From: Cocos nucifera
Lineage: Eukaryota > Streptophyta > Magnoliopsida > Arecales > Arecaceae
DNA length: 64,000 nucleotides
Assembly: GCA_006176705.1 (NCBI GenBank)
Contig: QRFJ01006006.1
Location: 1 to 64,000 of the forward strand
Direction: 5' to 3'
Numbering within the stretch: the first letter of the stretch is position 1; each line of letters opens with the position of its first letter. Of this stretch, positions 45,677 to 57,067 are shown in pieces. The notes under the pieces are model-generated. The model was given only the letters and a program-made list of their open reading frames with translations, was not told the origin of the DNA and ran no database searches. The position numbers and the translations under genes are program-made.

Positions 45677-46439
45677 TGAAGGAAAATCCTGATTTTCCGG
45701 TCCAGGTTCGTTCAGATCGGATCAGATCAAGAGATATATTTCAAAAAAATTTTCTCTTGATCCTAATCAGATCTTGATATGTTTCAGATCTGATTCTTAT
45801 TATTTTAATAAAATAAAATTAAAATATAAATTAAATCAAATTTAATTTACCTGATTTGGGTAATCCTATTATCCTGTTGATGATCCTGTTTGCAGCGGAA
45901 GGTTCTGGATCTTAGCCACGCAAGCGCCTGGCCTCTATCGGTATCCACTCGGGTTGGATCTGGAGATCCTCTTCTTCTCTATCACACCTCCAAAAATCAG
46001 TTCTGGATCTGATCTGGAGGATCTTCAAAACTCTTTTGAAGATGAGCAGTCGTCCTTTGCAGCAGCGCAGCCTTCTTAGCTTTTGATCGCCTTTCTTTGA
46101 TCTGAATCGCACCAACCAAGGTCCAAAACTCCTTTTGGACGTGGAGAGCAAGGGGAGAAAGGTGGTTTGGCATGGAGAAGGAGGGGAGAGGCAGCCTTGG
46201 GGCGTGGGAAACTATGATCTCATTCATATTCATTACAATTTGAGTTGGGCGCAGGGTCTTATTTATAGACTAAGCTGTGATCCAACTCCTCTTCTTCCCA
46301 ACCAATCACAACCCTTTGTGAAATCAGATCTAAATCTGATTGGTGGGAATAGAGACCCCTGGATTCCTCCTTAGAGGGCGCCTAAGACCAGTCAAAGTTG
46401 GTTCTTAGAAGAACTCTAATTGGAATCCAAAAAGGAGAT

Positions 46440-46464
46440 GGAGTCCTTGTCCAACAAGGACTCC
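46440..46464 (-). other. Perfect 11-bp inverted repeat in U3 of the D 3' LTR
   Basis: Minus strand ggagtccttgt - tgg - acaaggactcc. It is the same structure as at 11362 in copy B, with a T-A pair replacing C-G. Confidence 0.75.
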
Positions 46465-46575
46465 TAGGCGCCTCCAACTTGGGCACACGCCTAGGGTGGC
46501 GTGCGCCCTTCTCCTTGCCAGGTTCTGGCAGGGGGACAGGCCCCCACCAGCTCTCCAATAGGTGCATGACATGTG

Positions 46576-46641
46576 GTCAAAAGTCAAAGTGTCAATGGTC
46601 AACGTTTGACCAGTCAAAGGTAGACTTTTGACCAAAGTCAA
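46576..46641 (-). promoter_or_regulatory. W-box-like cluster in U3 of the D 3' LTR
   Basis: Eight GTCAA/TTGAC pentamers in 66 bp, in the same arrangement as in the 5' LTR (54715-54780). About 300 bp upstream of the TATA box in the sense of the element. Confidence 0.6.
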
Positions 46642-47963
46642 AGAACAAGAAATGGCAGGTGACCAAAAATGGCAGGTAATGTCTTACAAATAAGACAACC
46701 TTTTCTGACTTGGACAACCTCCAGTCAGACCATATGAAGGCCTCTGATTGAGCACAAACTCCTTTGGCTCAGACAGGACAACTTATTTATGATAGCAAAA
46801 GAAGAACGTTAGGTTCAATCGAGTGCTAGCACGATTTCCTTGAACCTAATTGAATCTCATTCAGATCAATTGAACTAGATCAGTTCAATTGATGATCACC
46901 AGATTCAAACCCTTGTTTGTGTGACCCAGTTAGGTTCAGTTCTGTATGGTAATGGGATATGTCATGATCTCTATCATCGACATCATCGAAACTCCTTTCG
47001 ATGGATCAGAACTCTTCTGATTCGAACAGCTAGAATGATCGATCATCTAAATCATTCTAATTGCTCCCAAAATCCACCAGTGACACCTAGCAGTATATGG
47101 TGGCAACCCATCAGAGCTGAATGCGAACCTCTTGGTGCAGCTACCTGTGTGATTCAGTTCTTCTATCTTGAGCCCCGATCAGATTAGGGTTAAGGTGAAC
47201 TCGTCAAACCCTAGTCTCTGTCATATGATGTAATCATTCGATTCGAGTCCAATGTGAAAATCTAAATAGAAACTCTTTCTATTATTTCACTCTACCATGG
47301 CCATGGATTTCTGGACTTGATTCTCATGATCATCATAGGGCTGCTCCTCTACCACCGAGGTAGATAGATTCCATCTTGATGCAATCCAGTTCCTACAATG
47401 AACATGTCATAGCCAACATACACCTCAGGGTTCCATATGGCTAGGAGACCGAGTAATGGTGTAGTCAAACTATAACACCCTCAAGGTGAACTGCCGATGC
47501 ATCTCAGGTCAAAGAACCAGACACACTACTGCAGCATCGAGTCAGTCATTGACGAGAAGGTAGACTCCCTAATGACTACTCGAGGTGGTCACGCTCAGTG
47601 CCCTCGTTCTCTAACGAGTACCTGTACTCTCGCTCCGGTGTCTCCACACCGTAGACTCAAGACTCATCTACTAAAGAGAAGCGATTGTACACCAACCTTC
47701 CGGATCAATCACCATCCTCGTGATGATCCTATGGTCGGGAGCAATTTATGAGTTAATAATGATTATTCATGTCTTAAATTTTCAACTCTTGAAAATATGA
47801 ATTATCATTACCATTAACTCAAAGGATGTATCACAGACACTAAATACACATATGTGATAGAAAATAACCCATTTATTGATTTTAGTCAAAATTATAATTT
47901 TGCCCCTAGAAGTGTATTACAAGTGTCAGCCAATTCTGGCTTCTAGGGCACATATATCTAACA

Positions 47964-47978
47964 ATCTCCCACTTGTCC
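47964..47978 (-). other. Polypurine tract of element D
   Basis: The minus strand reads GGACAAGTGGGAGAT immediately before the 3' LTR start TGTTAG. Confidence 0.85.
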
Positions 47979-48479
47979 TAAAGCCAATTGGCTACAAGTC
48001 TAAGTCCCATCTTCTCAAGGTGGGCTTCGATCTTCTGCTGGCCCAACGGCTTTGTAAGTGGGTCTGCCACATTATCTGCGGAGTTGACTCTCTTGACCTC
48101 GACGTAACCCTTCTCGAGGTAATCGCGGATGAGGTGGTATCGCCGCTCAATATGCTTGGATTTCTGGTGAGACCTCGGCTCCTTAGCAAGGGCTATGGCG
48201 CCATTGTTGTCGCAGTATAGAGGAATGGCATCTGATGGCATTACTCCGATTTCTGCAGCAAACTTCTTGTACCAGAATGCTTCCTTCGCAGCCTTCTGAT
48301 GCAGCGATATATTCTGCTTCCATGGTGGAATCTGCTATCACCGTTTGCTTGGAACTCTTCCAGCTGACAGCTCCACCATTGCACACAAACAGACTCCCAG
48401 ATGTCGACTTTCGATCATCTATATCGGACATGAAAGTCCGAGTCTGTGTATCCCTGGACTTGGAGTTCTCCGTTACCAA
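47978..48479 (-). pseudogene. RNase H of element D
   Basis: Two frames. 48183-48479 has 'MSDIDDRKSTSGSLF' and 'STMEAEYIA', then leaves the frame near 48290. 47978-48241 has 'MPSDAIPLYCDNNGAIALAKE', 'IERRYHLIRDYLEKGYVEVK' and the C-terminus 'DPLTKPLG'. The aspartate of 'TDSDF' (just upstream), the glutamate of 'MEAEY' and the aspartate of 'CDNNGA' are all present, so the catalytic set is conserved but split by two one-base shifts. Confidence 0.88.
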
Positions 48480-49701
48480 AGACCAACATCATATCCTTAG
48501 TTCTTCTCAAGTACTTAAGGATACATTTCACAGAAGTCCAGTGTTCTTCACCTGGATTTGACTGATATCTGCTTGTGACACTCACAGCATGGGCTATATC
48601 AGGTCGTGTACATAGCATGGCATACATGAGGCTCCCTATTGCAGAAGCATAAGGGATCTTGCTCATGCGTTCTATTTCCTCAGGTGTGCTGGGGCACATC
48701 TTCTTGGAAAGATGAATACCATGTCTGAAGGGTATTAATCCCCTCTTAGAGTTTTCCATACTAAACCTCTTTAGTACTTTCTCTATGTACATCTTCTGTG
48801 AAAGTCCTAGCATCCTATTCGGTCTATCCCTATAGACCTTAATTCCTAGAATAAAGGATGCTTCACCTAGGTCTTTCATGGAGAATTCCTTGGACAACCA
48901 CATCTTGACTGATGTCAACATGGGAATATCATTCCCAATAAGGAGGATGTCATCCACGTACAATACGAGGAAGACAACAGCGCTCCCACTGACCCTTTTG
49001 AAAACACATGGTTCCTCTTCATTTTTGATGAAACCAAACTTTTTGATCACATCATTGAAACGAGTGTTCCAGCTCCGAGATGCTTGCTTAAGTCCATATA
49101 TGGACCTTTGCAGCTTGCAAACCTTGTGATCAGTATCACTGGATGTGAAACCTAGCGGCTGTTCCATATAGATATCTTCCTCAAGATATCCATTTAGGAA
49201 TGCCGTTTTCACGTCCATTTGCCATATTTCATAATCGAAATAGGCTGCAACAGCAAGCAATGTGCGGATGGATTTTAGCATAGCTACTGGGGAAAAGGTA
49301 TCCTGATAGTCAATGCCTTCGCGTTGACTATAACCTTTTGCCACCAGTCTAGCCTTGAATGTCTCCACATTCCCATCTGCACCAATCTTTCTCTTGAAGA
49401 TCCATTTACACCCAATAGGTACTATACCTTCTGGTGGATCTACCAAGGTCCAGACTTGGTTTGAGTGCATCGAGTCAATTTCTGACTGCATTGCCTCTAG
49501 CCATTTCTCGGAGTCGATATCTGATATCGCCTCGTTGTAGGTTTTGGGATCATCACCATGAGCACCATTACCTACGAGGAACATTTCCTCTACATCCTCT
49601 GAAATAATACCTAAGTATCTTTCAGGGGGACGGGAAACTCTTTCCGATCTACGAGGTGGAGGAGGTAGTGTTCTTATTGGCTCAACCTGATTTGGTTCCA
49701 C
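48415..49701 (-). pseudogene. Reverse transcriptase (RVT_2) of element D
   Basis: A 428-codon uninterrupted frame, the longest in the window. In order: acidic/proline-rich linker (about 1-60), fingers ('GCKWIFKRKIGADG', 'ARLVAKGYSQ'), palm ('IWQMDVKTAFLNGYLEEDIY'), 'SIYGLKQASRSW', the catalytic YVDDILLIG with both aspartates, thumb and connection ('FILGIKVYRDR', 'YAMLCTRPDIAHAVS'), and the first RNase H strand 'GYTDSDF'. A one-base insertion near 48432 ends it. The upstream linker (49702-49781) is out of frame and begins with the shared TAG. The polymerase core itself appears undamaged. Confidence 0.93.
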
Positions 49702-49781
49702 TTGGTCCTTAGCTCGTTCTGTACTTGTGAGACTTTCTCATCAAGCTTGATCTGCTTTCCAATGCCGCTATCTTGAATAAA

Positions 49782-50528
49782 CTATTTTTCAAGAAAGATG
49801 GCATGTCGACTCACAATCACATTGTGGTCTTCTGGAATGTAGAAATAGTATCCTAATGACTCTTTAGGATATCCTATGAATCGAGCTCTAAAGGACCTAA
49901 ACTCTAACTTGTCCGCTTGTTGTCTTTTGACATGAGCCGGACAACCCCAAATTCTGAGATGACTCAGACTTGGTTTCTTACCGTGCCATATCTCATACGG
50001 TGTGGTAGGAACGGTTTTAGAGGGAACCCTATTCAGTAGATAGATTGAAGTTAACAATGAGTGTCCCCAAAGAAAATCAGGGAGGTCTGTGAAGCTCATC
50101 ATGGATCGAACCATATCCAATAGAGTCCGATTTCTCCATTCTGAAACCCCGTTGAGTTGAGGTGTTCCTGGTGGAGTCCATTGAGAGACTATGCCATTTT
50201 CCTTGAGATAGTCTAGGAATTTTCGGCTAAGGTATTCACCTCCTCGATCTGATCGAAGAACCTTAATGGGTTTTTCAGTTTGTTTTTCTACTTCATGTCT
50301 GAATTCTTTGAACTTTTCAAAAGCTTCAGACTTGTGTCTCATAAGATACACATACCCATACCTAGACAGATCATCGGTAAAGGTAATGAAGTAGACAAAA
50401 TTGCCTCTAGCCGGCACATCAAATGGGCCGCACACATCAGTATGTACTAGGGCAAGGAGATCTGTGGCCCTCTCCCCATGTCCAACAAAAGGGAGTTTAG
50501 TCATTTTGCCTTGAAGACAAGGATTCAC
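49782..50528 (-). pseudogene. Integrase of element D
   Basis: A 248-codon frame. The core has 'VHTDVCGPF' (first Asp), 'RSDRGGEYLS' (second Asp), 'TPQLNGVSEWRNRTLLD' (catalytic Glu; the family usually has RR after the Glu, here WR), then 'YLLNRVPSK', 'YEIWHGKKPSL' and the C-terminal 'LGYYFYIPEDHNVIVSRHAIFLEK'. It stops at TAG (49782-49784). The N-terminal HHCC zinc domain starts in the preceding frame (50497-50853). Confidence 0.92.
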
Positions 50529-50853
50529 AAGTTGGATATGACTCGGAAGTCAATGGACTCAATAGCCCATTTTTCTCCAATTTGTTGATCCTATCTTCTG
50601 CTATATGACCTAATCTCAGGTGCCATAGATATCTGTCATTTGGACTATCCCTAGGTCGTTTGGCATTCACGTTTTGCTCGATAGTTAGAACAGGTACATC
50701 AATATGTAGCTGATAAAGACCATTAATAAGGAAACCATTTGCAATTTTATTTCTTTCATAAAGAATGTTACAATGGTCCTTAAAGAAGGTGATCACATAA
50801 CCTTCTTGTGCTAAGCATGAAACAGAAATCAAATTCCTGCTAGCTGCAGGCAC
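50497..50853 (-). pseudogene. GAG-pre-integrase / HHCC region of element D
   Basis: Begins 'MPAASRNLISVSCLAQEGY', the linker between protease and integrase, and contains 'LWHLRLGHIAEDRINKLEKNGLL', the H-x3-H part of the zinc domain, and 'CESL', the first Cys. The second Cys pair lies across a frame change near 50510-50530 into the integrase frame ('MNPCLQGK'). Confidence 0.85.
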
Positions 50854-51091
50854 AATAATAACAGTCTTTCAAAACTAAGTCTAAACCAGATGGTAATCGA
50901 AGAGGGTATGTTCCCACGGCTACTGCAGCAACTCTTGCTCCATTACCGATGCGTAGGATCATGTCTCCATCCCTCAGCCTCCTGCTATCCTCAAGACCCT
51001 GCATAGAAGTGCACAGATGAGCACTAGAACCAGAGTCAAGCACCCAACTGGATGCAGAAGAAACCGTAAGGTTAGACTCAATAACGAGCAT
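50840..51091 (-). pseudogene. Aspartic protease of element D
   Basis: An 83-codon frame with 'SSWVLDSGSSAHLC', the retropepsin active site D-S-G, followed by 'DGDMILRIGNGARVAAVAVGTY' and 'GLDLVLKDCYY'. A one-base change near 50845-50855 sends it out of frame before the linker. Catalytic residues are intact. It would cleave the gag-pol polyprotein inside the particle. Confidence 0.88.
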
Positions 51092-51948
51092 ACCTCCAGA
51101 AGGACCTTCCTTCTTGTTCTTCAGGGTGGCCAGGTAAGTAGGGCAGTTCCGCTTCCAATGGCCGTCGCTGTTGCAATGGAAACACTTTCCTTTGCCATCG
51201 GCCTTTTTCTTCGGCTTCTGCCTTCTTCTTCTTTGATCCTTCCACCTTTTGCTTTTTCACAGACTTCTTTTTCTTTCCATAAGACTTTCTTTTGGAAGAA
51301 GTCCGTTCCATAGCAAGAACTGAGCCTTTAGAACCTTTCATAGAAAGCTCAGCGGTAACCAGCATATTCATTAATTCGGCCAAGGAATTTCTGAAGTTTA
51401 TGCATGTGGTAATTCATGATGAATTGCCCATATGCATCAGTCAAGGATTGCAGAATAATATCGTTCTGCAGGTCCAAGTCCAACTTCACACCGAGCTTCT
51501 CAAGCTCTTCCATGTCCTTGATCATTGTCAGACAGTGATCTTGGACTGACTGCCCATCACGCATCTTAGCCTTAAAAAGTCATTTTGTGACTTGATATTT
51601 GGCTGCGCGACTCTGTTCACCAAACATCTCCTGCAGGTGAGCCAACATTTGGCGAGCAGTCCCGATATCCTCATGTTGGCGCTGGAGCTCATCAGACATC
51701 GAGCCCAACATGTAATATCTGGCCTTATTATCTTCGTCAATCCATTTTTCCAGAGACGCTCTCTGTTCAACAGATGGACGGGCTGGTAAGGTGGGAGGGT
51801 CCTGGTCCAAAACATGGGTTAACTTCTCGGAACCCAAAATAATTTTGTAGTTCCTGAGCCAATCTTTATAATTGGGTCCAGTCAGTCTATGTGTGTCCAG
51901 GATACGTGCCAATGGGTTGGACGCAGACATTTTCCTGTAGAGAGTCAA
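51078..51948 (-). pseudogene. Gag of element D
   Basis: 51349-51948 is one frame with a single TGA at 51580-51582 (probably from CGA). It begins 'MTLYRKMSASNPLARILDTH', passes through the 'LTGPNYKDWLRNYK' block and the capsid-like domain, and reads 'DGQSVQDHCLTMIKDMEELEKLG' after the stop. A one-base insertion near 51385 moves to the frame of 51078-51383 ('LMNMLVTAELSMKG', lysine-rich). A further shift near 51210 restores the frame in which the knuckle CFHCNSDGHWKRNC is read (about 51143-51187, all four CCHC ligands present). The start could also be the internal ATG of 'MSASN'. Confidence 0.88.
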
Positions 51949-53790
51949 AGATTCTAGTTAGATACTGTAATTTTGACTTGACCAATTTATTTAGGGATTT
52001 TATTTTTAAACAAATTAGCTCCCACTATTTTCTCGGATCCCTACACTCCCTCTGTAGAGATGCGAAAATCTCCACGATTAATGATTTCTAGTGGGTGGTG
52101 CGGTCTCACCAACTGACTCATCACCTCACCTAACAGTTATTGGTGATGGGTTAGCCAATGAGTGAACAACTCTTGTTCAATGATTCTCTAATCATGGTGC
52201 ACCCAAACTTGGTCTCTAATTCATGAATCTCACCGTATCCAAAATATTGATCCACTCCTTAGTTAAGTCAGACCCACCATTTGCATAGACTGGGTTCCTA
52301 ATTGAGTCTCTCACCGTATCCGAAATATTGAGCCCAACTCATCCTCCAGCCCATAGCATCCAATGCCTAATAGACATGGTTGCATCTTCCCGGTGCAACT
52401 GAGCCACTGTATCCAGCCGAGAACAATCAACCCCGGGAAGGGCCCGCACATCTACAATGGTGGAAGACCTCAGACTTAATCTTTTCTTAGGGAGAATTGA
52501 TTCAGGTCTCATTAAACTAGACTTGGCTTAGTCATAACAATTATGACTAACCTAGTGGCATGGGTTAGCTCGGATTATTGACCACCTCAGATCAGAACTG
52601 TGTCAACAGATATGGCCAGGTAAGTGAGACCGGTGGAAGGAATATGCCATTAACTCGTACAAGAACGCATTCAGGTCGAGTAGCTTCCAATTAAAAACCA
52701 GTCGGTCGTCTGTGCCAAACTTACCTTAGACACCAAATTGTTGAGTCAGAACCAATTGGGTTAGCCTACAATCCAGACTCTAACCTCTGAGCCTAATTAG
52801 GTCTTGCTTGATCGTGACTCGATCTTGACCCAGACTTAATCCTATTAGGCTGGTCAATTTAAGCATTGTTGATCCCATCTAACCAACTCTTGATTCGGTT
52901 TGATCAACCGCTTAGACCTAATTGAGCTACCCAAGCCCGAACCCAGTATTATGAATATGTCTTAGATCTGAAATTCTCAATTTTAGACCTAATTAATATT
53001 CCATAAACTTAATTCTTAATTAAGTAGGGTTCATAAACAAAATATGCACAATAAATCCTAGGGTTTCAGGATCTAGGGTTTTGCAGAAAGTAAGTTTTGG
53101 GTTTCTGATTAAGGACGAACACGCAGCACCCCTACACATCATAAGAACACCCCATCGAATGGGAAGAGAGGGCCTTTAAACCCTTCTTCGTTCTTATGAC
53201 CGGACGGCCAAGAGGAACGCCTTAATCAGGAACATTCAATACTATAAAACAATATCAGATCTATATCATATATCTCATATATACAAAGTAGATCTAATCA
53301 TGGCATATTTTGCATACATCTCATGTATCATAATCATGCATGTTTTCAGATCTAAATTATCTCATAATAATCTAAAAAATTAGATTTAAATTGATCTAAT
53401 CAAAATAAATTCTAATCTAGACAATTATGTAGAACTATTCTACAACTAGTCTAGACATGCATCAATCATATCTCATATGATATTTAAAATTAAATAATTT
53501 TTATTTGCTATTTTTTAGATGTTATTATAACACTTATAATATCAAAAAATAGTAAATAAAAGATCTAAAATATGATTTAATCAGATTAAATCAAAAACAT
53601 GCAAGACTATTCTATAGAACTATTCTATTCTAGAACTAGTCATGCATATCTTCTAATCTTAGATCCAAATTCATTTAATTTTAATTTTTTCTGATTTCAG
53701 ATCTGATCACATCTCATGTGACATCTAAAATCAATTATTTTTCTAATTAAAATAAATTTAAAATCAGATCTAAACAATTTTAGAACCATG
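51949..53790 (-). other. Untranslated leader of element D
   Basis: Non-coding, 1.84 kb. The half nearest gag is shared with copy B (5035-5789). The half nearest the PBS is AT-rich and includes two related blocks around 53400-53500 and 53585-53720 ('actattctacaactagt' and 'actattctattctagaacta'). Confidence 0.6.
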
Positions 53791-53802
53791 GCTCTGATAC
53801 CA
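53791..53802 (-). other. Primer-binding site of element D
   Basis: The minus strand reads TGGTATCAGAGC, an exact match to the usual initiator tRNA-Met priming site of plant copia elements, two bases after the 5' LTR. Confidence 0.93.
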
Positions 53803-54377
53803 GTTGAAGGGAAATCCTGATTTTTCCCGGTCCAGGTTCGTTCAGATCTGATCAGATCAAGAGATATATTTCAAAAATTTTTCTCTTTGATCTAATCAGA
53901 TCTTGATATTTTAGATCTGATTCTTATTATTTTAATAAAATAAAATAAAATAAGATAAATTAAATCAAATTTAATTTACCTGATTTGGGTAATCCTATTA
54001 CCCTGTTGATGATCCTGTTTGCAGCGGAAGGTTCTGGATCTTAGCCACGCAAGCGCCTGGCCTCTACCGGTATCCACTCGGGTTGGATCTGGAGATCCTC
54101 TTCTTCTCTATCACACCTCCAAAAATTCAGATCTGGATCTGATCTGGAGGATCTTCAAAACTCCTTTTGAAGATCAGCAGTCGTCCTTTGCAGCAGCGCA
54201 GCCTTCTTGCTTTTGATCGCCTTTCTTTGATCTGAATCGCACCAACCAAGGTCCAAAACTCCTTTTGGACGTGGAGAGCAAGGGGAGAAGGTGGTTTGGC
54301 ATGGAGGAAGGAGGGGAGAGGCAGCCTTGGGGCATGGGAATTATGATTCTTTCAATCATTCATTACAATCTGAGTTG

Positions 54378-54402
54378 GGCGCAGGGTCTTATTTATAGAC
54401 TA
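54378..54402 (-). promoter_or_regulatory. Core promoter of element D
   Basis: The minus strand contains TATAAATAAGACCCTGCGCC; TATAAATA is the likely TATA box. Transcription of the genomic RNA would start some 30 bp downstream, toward lower coordinates. Confidence 0.65.
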
Positions 54403-54568
54403 GCTGTGATCCAACTCCTCTTCTTCCCAACCAATCACAACCCTTTGTGAAATCAGATCTAAATCTGATTGGTGGGAATAGAGTCCCCTGGATTCCTCCT
54501 TAGAGGGTGCCTAAGACCAGTCAAAGTTGGTTCTTAGAAGAACTCTAATTGGAATCCAAAAAGGAGAT

Positions 54569-54593
54569 GGAGTCCTTGTCCAACAAGGACTCC
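54569..54593 (-). other. Perfect 11-bp inverted repeat in U3 of the D 5' LTR
   Basis: Identical to 46440-46464 in the partner LTR. Confidence 0.75.
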
Positions 54594-54714
54594 TAGGCGC
54601 CTCCAACTTGGGCACACGCCTAGGGTGGCGTGCGCCCTTCTCCTTGCCAGGTTCTGGCAGGGGGACAGGCCCCCACCAGCTCTCCAATAGGTGCATGACA
54701 TGTGGTCAAAAGTC

Positions 54715-54780
54715 AAAGTGTCAATGGTCAACGTTTGACCAGTCAAAGGTAGACTTTTGACCAAAGTCAAAGAACAAGAA
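54715..54780 (-). promoter_or_regulatory. W-box-like cluster in U3 of the D 5' LTR
   Basis: GTCAA at 54715, 54722, 54730, 54737, 54752 and 54776; TTGAC at 54745 and 54767. Spaced 7-15 bp. This LTR is the one placed to drive the element. Confidence 0.6.
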
Positions 54781-56095
54781 ATGGCAGGTGACCAAAAATG
54801 GCAGGTAATGTCTTACAAAATAAGACAACCTTTTCTGACTTGGACAACCTCCAGTCAGACCATATGAAGGCCTCTGATTGAGCACAAACTCCTTTGGCTC
54901 AGACAGGACAACTTATTTATGATAGCAAAAGAAGAACGTTAGGTTCAATCGAGTGCTAGCACGATTTCCTTGAACCTAATTGAATCTCATTCAGATCAAT
55001 TGAACTAGATCAGTTCAATTGATGATCACCAGATTCAAACCCTTGTTTGTGTGACCCAGTTAGGTTCAGTTCTGTATGGTAATGGGATATGTCATGATCT
55101 CTATCATCGACATCATCGAAACTCCTTTCGATGGATCAGAACTCTTCTGATTCGAACAGCTAGAATGATCGATCATCTAAATCATTCTAATTGCTCCCAA
55201 AATCCACCAGTGACACCTAGCAGTATATGGTGGCAACCCATCAGAGCTGAATGCGAACCTCTTGGTGCAGCTACCTGTGTGATTAAGTTCTTCTATCTTG
55301 AGCCCCGATCAGATTAGGGTTAAGGTAAACTCGTCAAACCCTAGTCTCTGTCATATGATGTAATCATTCGATTCGAGTCCAATGTGAAAATCTAAATAGA
55401 AACTCTTTCTATTATTTCACTCTACCATGGCCATGGATTTCTGGACTTGATTCTCATGATTCATCATAGGGCTGCTCCTCTACCACCGAGGTAGATAGAT
55501 TCCATCTTGATGCCAATCCAGTTCCTACAATGAACATGCTATAGCCAACATACACCTCAGGGTTCCATATGGCTAGGAGACCGAGTAATGGTGTAGTCAA
55601 ACTATAACACCCTCAAGGTGAACTGCCGATGCATCTCAGGTCAAAGAACCAGACACACTACTGCAGCATCGAGTCAGTCATTGACGAGAAGGTAGACTCC
55701 CTAATGACTACTCGAGGTGGTCACGCTCAGTGCCCTCGTTCTCTAACGAGTACCTGTACTCTCGCTCCGGTGTCTCCACACCGTAGACTCAAGACTCATC
55801 TACTAAAGAGAAGCGATTGTACACCAACCTTCCGGATCAATCACCATCCTCGTGATGATCCTATGGTCGGGAGCAATTTATGAGTTAATAATGATTATTC
55901 ATGTCTTAAATTTTCAACTCTTGAAAATATGAATTATCATTACCATTAACTCAAAGGATGTATCACAGACACTAAATACACATATGTGATAGAAAATAAC
56001 CCATTTTATTGATTTTAGTCAAAATTATAATTTTGCCCCTAGAAGTGTATTACAAGTGTCAGCCAATTCTGGCTTCTAGGGCACATATATCTACA

Positions 56096-56165
56096 AAGGC
56101 CCTTAATGGTGTGTCAAACTATACCCTCAGGTCATGCATCGAACATAGGGGGTTAACACATGGCA
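56096..56165 (-). repeat. Remnant of LTR E on the right side of element D
   Basis: 'taatggtgtgtcaaactata' and 'ccctcaggtcatgcatcgaa' correspond to the LTR text 'taatggtgtagtcaaactat' and its continuation, in the same orientation as LTR E. About 100 bp of LTR between the two halves is absent, so the insertion or a later event deleted target sequence. Confidence 0.6.
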
Positions 56166-56370
56166 TCACTTTGAATTTCATTCTGCTGCCTATCATTAAT
56201 GATCACCACATTCTTTGATAAATTTATTGTCCGATGCTTTGGAGATCATAATAGTTGCCATTAATAGACGCATGATCATAGAACCTGAGGGATTTGATGT
56301 TCTGCCATTCTTCGATCGACACGTGTCAGCATCTGGTGAAGCTTCTATGCATCTCGACCATCGATGGATC

Positions 56371-56378
56371 CTATATAT
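56371..56378 (+). promoter_or_regulatory. Putative TATA box of the antisense ORF
   Basis: 'cctatatatactgg' lies about 155 bp before the ATG at 56531. It is the only TATA-like site in the region and is followed by a C/T-rich leader, as expected of a plant core promoter. No expression evidence. Confidence 0.45.
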
Positions 56379-56530
56379 ACTGGTTCCCCACCTGAAGATT
56401 TTCCTTCCATCAATAATAGTAACTTTTGGGAACCTTGCTTGTTCTCTCATCCTTTAGCCCCCAAGTTCAAAGTTCAAACCTCCTCCTTCTGATATCTTTG
56501 TTTTTTTCTTTTTATTTTATTGCCACATGC

Positions 56531-57067
56531 ATGGCTGGTCATAGTAATTCATCGCGAGGTCTAGCTGCCGAAGCTTCTACTTTGACAACATCGATTGTGG
56601 AGTGGTTTTGGGATCAGTATCGAATCTCGGAGGGCTTTTGGTTATTGGCTCCTGGCCTCAATGGTCAGATGAATTTGCCTATGTTGGATTTTATAGCCTT
56701 TTATTTAGAAAATCTTAGGTCGGGCCTTAGGTTTCCTATTTCTGAATTCCTCTAGAACATCTTTAACTACTATTGGATTTGTCCGGCCCAACTAGCACCA
56801 AACTCCATTCGACTTTTGATTTCTTTTGCTTTATTGTGTTAGTTAATCCCGACGACTCCTCAGCTTTCTTTGTTCAAATCTTTCTTTTGCCCTCCATCCC
56901 CATCTGAAGGCCTACAAATGGTGGTACTTCATCCCAAAGAAGGGGCTTTCTTTTATTACTGGTCTTCCATCATCCATTCACGACTGAAAGATCCAATTCT
57001 TTTTTATTTCTCCTCCTTCTTGGGGCTTTCCATCAGTGTGGGAAAAGCCAAATACCCTTTCAAATGA
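56531..57067 (+). pseudogene. Antisense extra ORF, N-terminal domain (resembling 'putative gypsy-type transposon' family PF04195)
   Basis: From ATG 56531 (MAGHSNSSRG) one frame of 179 codons runs to TGA at 57065 with two TAG stops (56753 and 56840). Readable blocks are 'LDFIAFYLENLRSGLRFPISEFL', then, after the first stop, 'NYYWICPAQLAPNSIRL' and, after the second, 'LSLFKSFFCPPSP', 'EGAFFYYWSS' and 'FLGLSISVG'. The order matches the plant protein family annotated as Transposase_28/'putative gypsy type transposon', carried by some Tat-group elements; its function is not known. It is oriented against pol. Both TAGs may derive from CGG/CAG-type codons. Confidence 0.65.

Larger units (their letters stand above)
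45677..47963 (-). repeat. 3' LTR of element D
   Basis: 2287 bp. On the minus strand it starts TGTTAGATAT right after the polypurine tract and ends TTCA. It carries the W-box-like cluster at 46576-46641 and the 25-nt hairpin at 46440-46464. Differences from the 5' LTR are concentrated in the left ~700 bp. Confidence 0.92.
45677..56095 (-). mobile_element. Complete Angela/Tork-like copia element (element D), 10.4 kb
   Basis: Minus strand: 5' LTR 53805-56095, PBS 53791-53802, leader, gag, protease, GAG-pre-integrase, integrase, RT, RNase H, PPT and 3' LTR 45677-47963. The TGTTAG...CCCTTCA ends, initiator tRNA-Met PBS, domain order (PR-IN-RT-RH) and LTR start resembling BARE/Angela elements support the lineage. 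The two LTRs differ at few positions over long stretches, so this is a comparatively young insertion, placed in LTR E. It cannot be autonomous: about eight small lesions interrupt gag-pol. Flanks do not show a matching 5-bp duplication (catag left, aaggc right). Confidence 0.92.
53805..56095 (-). repeat. 5' LTR of element D
   Basis: 2291 bp. The outer end reads TGTAGATAT (one T fewer than TGTTAGATAT in the 3' LTR) and the inner end is CCCTTCA. U3 has the W-box-like cluster (54715-54780) and hairpin (54569-54593). Confidence 0.92.

Noticed and set aside
46398..46631. 77- and 78-codon frames on both strands in the D LTRs (also 54527-54770)
   Set aside because: Overlapping open frames on both strands over the inverted repeats and W-box block are a consequence of composition in two near-identical LTRs.
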